This document shows positions 19,740 through 28,664 of a stretch of DNA of 64,000 nt, in pieces (position 1 is the first letter of the stretch; every line of letters starts with the position of its first letter). The translations under genes were made by a program, and so were the position numbers. Origin of the DNA: Neofusicoccum parvum (Eukaryota > Ascomycota > Dothideomycetes > Botryosphaeriales > Botryosphaeriaceae); contig CP087208.1 of the NCBI GenBank assembly GCA_020912385.1, forward strand, positions 1,736,001-1,800,000. Direction: 5' to 3'. The notes under the pieces are model-generated. The model had not been told where the DNA came from and searched no databases. It worked only from the letters and a program-made list of their open reading frames with translations.

Positions 19740-22256
19740 TCACTTCTTCTGCTCGGCCGCCCACTCCTCATGCAGCTTCTTCTGCCTCTCCCACTCCTTC
19801 CTCAACTTCTTCGTCCGGCTCTTCGGCAACTCCTCGCCCTTCGCGTCCCTCACCGGCAGCCCCTCCTCGTCCCATGCGCTGTACTCTGCCGTCCTGAACA
19901 TCTCGAGATGGGACAGCTTCGCCTTCTCGGCCAGCGCCGCCTTCTTCTCCGCCTCCTCCTTCTCGCGCTTCTCCTTGGCGGCTTGCTTGGCCGCGGCCTG
20001 CGCCTCCTTCTGCTGCCTCGCGGCGATCAGGTCGGCCGACAGCGGGCGCACCAGGGCCGGCAGCGCCTGCGCGTCGCGGTCCTCGAGGTAGATGCCCAGG
20101 TCCCACAGGTGGACGTCGCGGAGCTGGTCGCAGAGCGCCAGGAAGTCCTTGGCGGGCGCCTGCTTGTCGGCCAGGCTCTTGACGTCCTCCCGGAACTGGG
20201 TGTAGACCTCGGCGTAGGGCAGGGCGTCGGCGGCCTGCTCCGCCGCCGCCGCCGCTTCTTTCGATGCGAGCTGCCCGACCGCGGCCGCGTCCAGGGTGCC
20301 CGACTTCGCGGCGTCGCGCACGGCGTCGCGGAGGGCGGAGACGGGGTAGACGAAGGGCTGGGCCGGGGCGGGGATGTCGATGCCGGACCAGCCGATGCGG
20401 TTGGCGTCGTTAAGGTCGGCCTTGCCGTCGAGGCCGAAGATGGTGACGATCTTGGTGACCCAGCGACCAATCGTTAAGACGGTCTCGTCTGATAGTGCCG
20501 CTTTGGTTGCGGCGGAATTGTAATCTGTGATGAGGCGGGAGACAACCTGCATGGCGATTGGTGTGTCAAAGGAGTCAGAAAGAGCTTTGTCAAGGTCCTT
20601 TTGCGCCGCGCTGAAAGCGGTTTCAAGAGCAGAGTCCTCCTCAGCAGAAGCTGCGTTCGTAGCCGAAGGGTGCCTCTCCAGATCCTTGACCTTGAAGAAA
20701 AAGTTATCCACTTTATCTTCCCAGGAAGCACCCTCCTTGACGAGTCCCTCAGTAATCTCAACAGGCTCTTTCCAACCGCCTAGCAGGAAAACAATGCGGA
20801 GACCACGAGGTGTCCAGTCACCTCGGCTAAGTGCTTCTCTGATAGTGGTGAAATTCTTGAGGGACTTAGACATCTTTGAGCCTGCGATGGACAGATGTCC
20901 CATGTGAAGGAAGTAGTTGACCCATTGATGTGAGTGGTTGTCGTGCTTGCACTCTGCCCAGAAGGCTTCACTCTGAGCCAGCTCGTTGTCGTGGTGGGGG
21001 AAAGCGAGATCAATTCCTCCAGAATGGATATCAATCTTCTGGCCGAGAACATCGGACGCCATGGCAGAGCACTCAATGTGCCAGCCTGGTCTACCTTGAC
21101 CCCACGGACTGGACCAAGCCGGTTCACCGGGCTTTGACGACTTCCAGAGCGCGAAGTCAGCATCTGAACGCTTCTCTGTGCTCTTCTTCGTCAAGGCTCC
21201 CTCGCCGTCTGCCTGAAGATCCTTGTCGTTTCTATTCCATGGCTCGAGACGAGCATAGGGATTGCCGTCCTTCTCGAAGGCCTGGATGTCGAAATACACG
21301 GACCCGTCCGACGTGGCGTAACCGAAACCGTTCTTCACGACCTTGTCCACGAAATCCACAATCTGCTGGCCGTACTCGGTGACGCGGGTAACAACATCGG
21401 GGTCCAAGCAGTTTAATGCCCTCACATCCTCCATGAAACGGTCCTCGAATTTCTTGGTCAACCTGGTGAATACACTGTGATCATTGGCGTCGATGGTGGA
21501 GCCGTACAGGGAGTCGAGGTATGGTAGAAGGGCGTCCTCGGTCTTGGTGTAGAAATCCGTCACGCTGATGGTCTTCGCGTCCGCAAGAATCAGAGCTTCC
21601 GCAGCGGCGGAGGCCGTCTTCAAGTGCATCTTGACCTTCGCTTCTTTGTCTCCAGGTTGGGCGTCGCCCTCAAGAGCTTTGCCTGCCAACACATGTCCGT
21701 ATGCCTTCTTTGCCTCCTCTGCGTATTGTTCGGGCTTCAAGTCGGCCGGGAGCAGCGGCAGGTTCTTCTTCAAGTAGGCCTCCAACGCCTTCCTTGCTGT
21801 AGACACAGACTCCTCGTCCAGCTCCGGGTGCTTCGCGGTGAACTGGGCAAGAAGGTACTGCTGCCTGCCGCGCAGGATGATCTTGTCGTCGACGTCGGTG
21901 ATGTTCATAACAAAGCGCACGTCGAACTTGAAGTAGTCGCGCATGATGCGGCGGATGATGTCGGTGCTAACATAGTTGCGGGCGTGGCCCAGGTGGGCGT
22001 CGTCGTACACGGTGGGACCGCAGGCATACCAGGAGACCTTGTTGCCCTCAATGGGCACGAAGGGCACCTTGGAGCGGGTCAGGGAGTTGTATACGTGGAG
22101 CGGGGGGAGCTCTGAGCGGGCTTGCGGCGGCTGCCACGGAGGCTGGGTGCGGGCTGCCATGGCGCGGGCGAAGGGCCGGAGCAGCAGAGACGGGCGGGGC
22201 TTGGGCGCGGGAGCGAGGAGGGCGGGCGACAGGCGGCGGAGCAGCAACGGTGGCAT
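19740..22256 (-). CDS. Cysteinyl-tRNA synthetase
   Basis: An intronless 838-residue class Ia synthetase that charges tRNA-Cys. The HIGH signature is HLGHA at residues 88-92, after YACGPTVYDDA; zinc ligands are suggested by the Cys in YACGP, GWHIECSAM and FPHHDNELAQSEA; KMSKS is at residues 461-465. The long insertion between the first catalytic half and LYGSTIDANDHS is usual for fungal and animal cytosolic enzymes, as is the Lys/Glu/Ala-rich C-terminal tail. The first 32 residues are basic, rich in Leu, Arg and Pro, and lack acidic residues, like a mitochondrial presequence; a second ATG at 22160 (MAARTQ) would give a cytosolic form. One gene probably serves both compartments, as in other fungi. 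Head-to-head with TRM61. Confidence 0.96.
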   Translation of the reverse strand: MPPLLLRRLSPALLAPAPKPRPSLLLRPFARAMAARTQPPWQPPQARSELPPLHVYNSLTRSKVPFVPIEGNKVSWYACGPTVYDDAHLGHARNYVSTDIIRRIMRDYFKFDVRFVMNITDVDDKIILRGRQQYLLAQFTAKHPELDEESVSTARKALEAYLKKNLPLLPADLKPEQYAEEAKKAYGHVLAGKALEGDAQPGDKEAKVKMHLKTASAAAEALILADAKTISVTDFYTKTEDALLPYLDSLYGSTIDANDHSVFTRLTKKFEDRFMEDVRALNCLDPDVVTRVTEYGQQIVDFVDKVVKNGFGYATSDGSVYFDIQAFEKDGNPYARLEPWNRNDKDLQADGEGALTKKSTEKRSDADFALWKSSKPGEPAWSSPWGQGRPGWHIECSAMASDVLGQKIDIHSGGIDLAFPHHDNELAQSEAFWAECKHDNHSHQWVNYFLHMGHLSIAGSKMSKSLKNFTTIREALSRGDWTPRGLRIVFLLGGWKEPVEITEGLVKEGASWEDKVDNFFFKVKDLERHPSATNAASAEEDSALETAFSAAQKDLDKALSDSFDTPIAMQVVSRLITDYNSAATKAALSDETVLTIGRWVTKIVTIFGLDGKADLNDANRIGWSGIDIPAPAQPFVYPVSALRDAVRDAAKSGTLDAAAVGQLASKEAAAAAEQAADALPYAEVYTQFREDVKSLADKQAPAKDFLALCDQLRDVHLWDLGIYLEDRDAQALPALVRPLSADLIAARQQKEAQAAAKQAAKEKREKEEAEKKAALAEKAKLSHLEMFRTAEYSAWDEEGLPVRDAKGEELPKSRTKKLRKEWERQKKLHEEWAAEQKK

Positions 22257-22425
22257 CTATTTCATTGTCGCTCGTACTGGGGGTGAGTCAGTGGAGCACG
22301 TCTTCGTTTTGACGCAGAGCTGAACGGCCGGACCCCTGCGCCGATCGCCCGCGGGGCTCCCGCGTCCGCGACTTTTTTCGACCGCCGCACGCGCAAACGT
22401 CACTCCAGCCAACACGCCCCCAACC
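22257..22425. promoter_or_regulatory. Bidirectional promoter, CysRS / TRM61
   Basis: Only 169 bp separate the divergent start codons of two tRNA-related genes, so both core promoters must share this GC-rich stretch or overlap the 5' exons. No specific binding site is identified. Confidence 0.6.
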
Positions 22426-23985
22426 ATGCCTTCCTTCCGCCCCTCGCCCTTCCTCGACCCCGGCGCCCGCACCCAGGACCGTCAGCTGGCGCTCGTGCAC
22501 CTCAGCCGCGAGCATCTCACGCCTGTCGTCATCAATGCGTCCCCCGACGCCGAGTCTGAATATGCGGAGGGCTGCGTCGTCAACACCCGCTTCGGCTCCT
22601 TCCCGCACAGCACCCTCGTGAACGTGCCATGGGGCATGCAAGTGCGCGCCGCGAACGTCGATACGGGGCGAAGGGGCAAGAAGAGCACCAAGAAGCGGAA
22701 GCGGGACGAGGGCACTCCCGGCGACGACGATGACAGCGCCGCGTGAGTGCTGCGTCAATTTTCTGTCTCCGGATGTTGCTGACCCATGAACAGCAGGGAA
22801 GTCGGCTTCGCATCGACTGGATTCACGCATCTTATCCCTCCCACTCCCGAGACATGGACCATCTCCCTGCCGCACCGGACGCAAGTCGTGTACACTCCGG
22901 ATTACAGCTACGTCCTGCAGAGACTACGAGTCAGGCCCGGCGATACATTGATCGAGGCGGGCGCTGGCAGTGGGTCTTTCACTCATGCCGCCGTTCGCGC
23001 AACATTCAACGGATATCCTCTCGCAGAGGAGACGTCTGAAGTCAATGGCATGGAGAAGGGAAAGAAGCGCAAGCGGCACGGCCATGTCTACAGCTTCGAG
23101 TACCACGAGCCGCGCGCCCTAAAGTTGAGGGAGGAACTTGAAGAGCACGGCATGGATCAACTCGTGACGGTCACGCACGCCGACGTCTATAACGACGGCT
23201 TTAGCACCACCGTCGACGGCAACGTCCCGCAAGCCGACGCTATTTTCCTCGACCTTCCCGCTCCCTGGATGGCCCTCAAGCACCTCACACGCAACCGCAC
23301 CCCCGCCACAGCCTCTGCCTCTTCCGCAACACCAAACTCGAACACGCCGCAACCAACGTCAGAAACCAATACGGAATGGCGCTCACCACTCAACCCCCGC
23401 AAAACCGTCCGCATCTGCACCTTCTCCCCCTGCATCGAGCAAGTCCAGCGCACAACCTCCGAAATGCGGCGACTGGGCTGGACGGCCATCGAGATGGTCG
23501 AAGTGCTGCACCGCCGCATCGAAGTGCGCCGCGACCGCATCGGCCTGCGCGAGGAGGGCCTCCGCGGCGTCAACGCCACGCCCGCCACCGTCGACGAGGC
23601 GCTCGGCCGCCTGCGCGAGGTCGAGGGCCGCATCAAGAACTTCCACGAGACCATGCACGGCAACGCGGCGTCGACGGCGGAGAACAGCGAGCAGGGCGCC
23701 GACGGCGAGCAGATCAAGGGCTGGGGCAAGGAGAGCAAGGAGCAGCGGCTGCAGCGCATCAAGGCGGAGGAGAAGCAACGGAAGACGTTCAAGGAGGGGC
23801 GGTTGGTGCACCGCACTGAGCCCGAGATCAAGACGCACACGAGTTATCTGTGCTTTGCGGTGTTGCCGCGGGAGTGGACGAAGGAAGATGAGGAGAAGGC
23901 GAGGCGGAGGTGGAATAATGCTGGTGTGCCGGTGAGGGAGGGAGAGGCGCAGAGCAAGCAGGGAGGGGACGAGGCTGAGGCATAG
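22426..23985 (+). CDS. TRM61: tRNA (adenine-58-N1)-methyltransferase catalytic subunit
   Basis: A 502-residue homologue of yeast Trm61/Gcd14, the SAM-binding subunit that with Trm6 makes m1A58 in the T-loop of tRNAs in the nucleus. Two exons, 22426-22742 and 22794-23985; a 51-nt intron with GTGAGT donor falls after an acidic stretch (an acceptor 3 nt later is also possible, changing one residue). Features: N-terminal beta-barrel part with TRFGSFPHSTLVNVPWG; a basic insert KKSTKKRKRDEG; VVYTPDYSYVLQRL; SAM motif I IEAGAGSGSFTH near residues 159-170; YSFEYHEPRALKLREEL; DAIFLDLPAPWMAL; and RICTFSPCIEQVQRT. The C-terminus is longer than in yeast, with a charged helical part. Trm6 is not in this window. 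Confidence 0.94.
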
Positions 23986-24262
23986 TTCACGCAAGAGGTT
24001 GCTTAGAGGTCGAACCCTACGGCAACTATAGTCTATAGCTTTCATGAAGGCTTACGACGAATTCAGGCGGTACGCGCTTCCTAAGTCGGGCGGCGGCCCA
24101 CCTTTTTGTAACCGTTTGATCAATGCATTTATTGAGGTGTGAAGATCATTTAATTGATTGTCTAGCTACTTAATGTTCAGATACAATTTCCTATCCGTCC
24201 GTCCCCGCCGTCTAAAGAGCCCAGCACTGCACGCCAGCAGCATACGGATCCGCCGACCCGAC

Positions 24263-25856
24263 CTATCCCAGCAGTCCAAACTTGGGCATCCACAACCCCG
24301 AAGAGCTTGAGTTCTTCACAAAAAATCCGATACCGAATCCCCAAAGCAGGCCGACGGTCATAGGCAGGATGCCACTCTGTTTTTGTGGTGTCGTTTTGGA
24401 CTTGGTAATCCCTTTCGGCGCGGGTACGAAATCCAAAGTCATGCTCCCGTGAGCCATTCCCGCCTGCATATCTACCCAGGGATCGCGCTTAAGCCAATAG
24501 GATGTCACGAATAGAGGGAAATTGATGATTCCTTCTTCGCCTTGGAAGCGACAGACGTCCATGGAGAATTTGCCAACCTTCTCCATACGCGGTAGGCGAG
24601 AGGCCTGGTATTGGCTCAGTGCCTTTTTAAGTTCCGCGAAGGAGAGATTGCGGGACGGAGAGCTTTTGACGGCGGCGTTGAGGGAATTTGCCAAGGCTGC
24701 AGCATCCTCGATCGCGCTGTTGCCGCCCTGTCCCAAATTCACTGCTACCTTGAAGCTTGTCAGTTGCTTGAATCAGTAGGTTGATGGGCGGTTGTGTGGA
24801 GACGAACCTTGTGGGCAGCGTCTCCGAGGACTGCAATGCGGCCCCAGTGCCAGTTCTTCACGACGCCTTCTTCCATGGGAAGCAGAGTGAAGGTCTTCCT
24901 CTCTTTCCAGATATCGCCGAAGGTTACCTTGTCGGTAAGGGGGTCGTCGAGATGTTGCAACGCCAGAGCTTCTGCTTCCTGGCGTGAAAAGCGAGCAATT
25001 TCGGGATAAGTGTACTTCCTGTCCATCTTCTGATAGAGAAACCAAAACACTTCTCCGTTTATTCCAGTGAAAAGAAGATAGCCAGGCTTTCCGGTAACCA
25101 GATGGCTATCACCGGCAGGAACTCCTTGAACAGGGTCAGAGATGCCGAAGAGACAACGATACTCGGAGGCGAAAGCTGTTGAAATTAGATTTGTATCTTT
25201 CCTGACGTCTAGAGCTGAGAAACTTACCAGAATGATCTTCTGCGAGTGCTCCAGGCTGAACGGCGTTGGCAATACGCCACATTTCGGACCGGATAGTGCT
25301 GTGTATGCCGTCACATCCAACGACCAGATCACCACGGGCGTCAGCACCATCTGCAGTATGCAGTATAACGCCATCTTGCAGATGTTCGACTCCCAAAACC
25401 TTCTTTTCCTTTCCAGCATGAACTTTGGACTTGTCGGGAAGGTGATCGTAGAGCATTTGGATAAGGTCTTGTCTGGGGAGGGGGTTACCAGGATAGCCGG
25501 CACTGGTGGTAAATATTTAGTATACTAGCAAAAGGATTATATGATGCGGGCAAAACTTACCGTTGCTCGAGGTAGTTGACGTTTTCCATGGAGCGGAGAG
25601 CCTTGCCTCCGGAGAGACGGAGCCATACATGATCAACACCTTTTCCCAGGGCAATCAGGCTCTCGTAAAGTCCAAGCTGGTCTAGCACGGCAGAACCATT
25701 TGGAAAAATACAAATAGAAGCACCGACAGGAGGGGCGACTGGATAGCCGTCAAATACTTCGTAGTCGATGTTGGCGCGGTCGAGACAGTGGGCTAAGGTC
25801 AACCCCGAAATCGACGCGCCAACGATGAGGACCTTCAAGGGCTTTTCGGAAGACAT
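24263..25856 (-). CDS. FAD-dependent monooxygenase, PaxM-like family
   Basis: A 474-residue flavoprotein in four exons: 25856-25561, 25502-25228, 25175-24808 and 24748-24263. Introns of 52-59 nt all have GT-AG ends, and the joins restore continuous family sequence, including GDAAHKVAVNLGQGGN across the last one. The dinucleotide-binding motif VLIVGASISGLTLAHCLD is at residues 8-25; LVVGCDGIHSTIR is the second FAD motif; FWFLYQKMDRKY and the NWHWGRIAVLGD to GGNSAIEDAAALAN block are typical of the epoxidases of indole-diterpene and meroterpenoid pathways. The C-terminus has a hydrophobic helix (ILPMTVGLLWGFGIGFFV) that could anchor it to membrane. It is divergent from an epoxide hydrolase gene, which suggests an epoxidation-hydrolysis pair. 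No terpene cyclase or prenyltransferase is nearby, so the substrate is open. Confidence 0.92.
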
Positions 25857-26679
25857 GGTAGTTGGAGTGATTGTGTTGTGACTGAATGCTGAATTCGATG
25901 CCTTCACAGCGCTAGTTATATCATTTCACCTCCTGGTAGACGGAGAATTCCAAAAGTGCAACGTGAGCGTATCGGCCAAAATATCATCTTGGCAGACTCC
26001 ACCATCACGAATATTCCGTGCTGCTGGAGAGCGGGAGTTGTCCGTACCGATAGGCCCACAAAATCTACCGGAGTACAGGATTCACTACATGTGATCACCG
26101 GCTTTCTGCAAGTTTACATCCCTATCTGTGCGGATGGCCTATTTGCACTCCTTAGGGCCCGCGATCATGTTTCAGTGTCGGCACTTGAGATCACTAATCT
26201 CACATTCTACGGTGTGGTTTCCAGTTGGGATTTCTCTTCGGATTTCAGTGCGCACGATTTCCCAATTCGTGCCAAATTTTGCTACATTTAGACGTCGTCT
26301 CGCATCATTGGACGCCTCGGCGGCATATTCTGATGAAATCTGTCGGGTCATATAGGTTGGGACTTCCAGAAGCGGTTAGCCCGGTGGGATCGCACACGCG
26401 GATTCACCTTGCCGGTGGGATGCTGAAGCATCATCCCGCACGAGCCGATAGACGAAGCTTTGCAGCTTCCGCAGAATTTTGATGGATCTTAACGGCCCCA
26501 TCTGTAGCATAGTGATCCACTAGTTATCTTACTTTGCCCCCGCGGTAACGGCTGAGAATGCTGGGCTATCGGGGTCGCAACTATCCGCTATCCGAGCATT
26601 GCTTTAACAATAATAAAGATGCTGGACACCGCTGCTTCAAACCGAGCAAGCTCTTTAAACCTCATCACTTTCATTCACG
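25857..26679. promoter_or_regulatory. Divergent promoter region, monooxygenase / epoxide hydrolase
   Basis: 823 bp between divergent starts. Open frames here show no family features. Its position makes it the place to look for binding sites of the C2H2/Zn2Cys6 regulator encoded at 28665-31361, but I cannot identify a site. Confidence 0.45.
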
Positions 26680-28369
26680 ATGGACTACTTTCTAAGACTT
26701 GTCTTGTTCTGCTTCCTCGCAGTGCCGGCTTTCGGCTTCCCGCTGCGCACCAGCAACGCCACGACCAGCAACGTCACGGCCAGCAATGTCACACCTTTCA
26801 AGATACACTTTTCAGAGGAGAAAGTGGCGGAAATGCTCCAACTCGTCGGGCTCGGAAAGCTGCCCCAACCGACTTACGAAGGCCAGCATCCGGGGTTTGG
26901 TGTGACGGACGAATGGCTAGCGGATGCAAAGCAGACATGGTTGAACCTCGATTGGTACAGCATTCCTTGAAAAACAACTTTTGTGGACCGGCCATGTGCT
27001 AACGAAGCATCTGAGCCAGGGACAAAAAGGAGGAGGAGCTCAATCGGGTTCCACAGTTCATGACCACGGTGGAAGACCAGGATGGGAATGATTTCAGGAT
27101 ACATTTCGCGGCACTCTTGTCGGAGAACCCGACCGCGCAGCCTCTGGTTCTGCTTCACGGATGGCCAGGTAAGTTTCAGCCCGCAGTTGTAATGTGTCGA
27201 GAGTTTGGTGGAGTGACAGCTTAGGGTCAATCATTGAATTCTTTGATCTCTTACCGGAATTACACGATTCGACTTTGGAAGAATTTCACGTCATAGTCCC
27301 GAGCTTACCAGGTGTGTGGTCTCGCTCCTCTGTATATTATTTGCAATAACTTATATTTTTTCAGGCTACCTTTTCTCTTCTTCTCCGCCACTTTGGAGAA
27401 ATTTTGATCTTGGCGATGTTGCTTTTATTGTTAACAAATTAATGGTGAACCTCGGCTTTGACGCCCAGCACGGGGGGTACATAGCTCAAGGAGGTGATAT
27501 TGGAAGCCTTGTAGCTAAGACTTTAGCACTTAACCATGAGGAGTGTAAAGGTCAGTGGGATTGCCATGTTCTGGTTTGATGTAATGCTAATTCTAAAGCG
27601 TAGGGATCCACCGCAAGTCAACCATCGACCTGACTATTGGAACTGATGCTGATGACGACGTTACAGTAAACATGGATTTCTCTGTTGTCACAGACACAAA
27701 TGTTACCAGTGATCCAGTGGAAATACAGGGTCTTGAACGGGCAACGGAGTTTCGTGCGAATGGTAGTGCCTACCTTCGTGAGCATGCCACCCGTCCGAGC
27801 ACTATTGGCCACGTACTAGCCAGCAACCCATTGGCTCTACTTGCGTGGTTAGTTCCTATTGACTCACCCTCTGGCTAAAATTGGTAATAACGTACCGTAG
27901 GATCGGCGAGAAGTTCCTGGAATGGCCCGAAATCCCGTTCAGTACCGACTTCATTCTCACGAGCGTTTCATTGTGGTGGCTTACTGAAACCTTTCCCACG
28001 AGTATCTATGCGTACAGAGAGGTACGAAACTCTTCATACAGACTTTTTCCCCACCCGAGACAAAGCTGACAAAAAGCAAAAGACCAACTCACCTACCTGG
28101 GATCTGGCGAGTCTTAGGGTTGAGAAGCCGCTCGGTTTCTCATGGTTTCCAGAAGACATAACCCCAGTGCCGAGGTCTGTAATTGCGGAGAAAGGAAGAC
28201 TCATCTACTTTAAGCGCCATGAGAGGGTATGTTGCTATGCCCCTGAATTCGTAGACAGCTTGAGCTTACATATAAGAAGGGCGGTCATTTCCCCGCTCTT
28301 GAATACCCTAAAGAGCTAGCGTTAGATATCGCGGGATTTTTACAGGCGTATAGGGAACTTGGATATTAG
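26680..28369 (+). CDS. Secreted epoxide hydrolase, alpha/beta-hydrolase fold
   Basis: A 431-residue protein in eight exons: 26680-26954, 27020-27168, 27225-27311, 27365-27550, 27604-27847, 27901-28021, 28083-28226 and 28280-28369. All seven introns are 53-65 nt with GT-AG ends, and the frame is kept throughout. It starts with a signal peptide (MDYFLRLVLFCFLAVPAFGF) and several N-glycosylation sites. The N-terminal EHN domain is KIHFSEEKVAEML to QFMTTVEDQDG; then the oxyanion HGWPGS near 137, the nucleophile Asp215 in QGGDIGS, WLTETFPTSIYAYRE in the cap, and the catalytic His405 in ERGGHF. It would open an epoxide with water to a diol. The acceptors of introns 6 and 7 each have an alternative a few nt away. 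Secretion sets it apart from the usual microsomal enzyme. Confidence 0.9.
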
Positions 28370-28664
28370 TAGCGATGGTAGCATCTACTTTGCACAGAGG
28401 TTCATGGTGCCTCAGCTAAACATCTGTTTGTCGAGCATTTTGAAAGGAGGGCAAGACACTAATTTCCTTTCAGATGTACATTCTTAGATAGACGTGTCCT
28501 CAGTCACGGAGCAGTAAAGAGGTTGCAGAAGGGTTGGAATGCTCGCGCATAGACAGCGTAAGGCTAGAAATAATGGTAATGGAAATTTTCCAATTGAGAT
28601 CCACAAGAGGACAATCAGGATTACAGAAGCACGGCGCGGATGAGTTATGATGAACATGCGTATA

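Noticed and set aside
24000..24040. Sequence resembling a tRNA T-arm (GGTCGAACCC) after TRM61
   Set aside because: No matching acceptor, D or anticodon stems around it on either strand.
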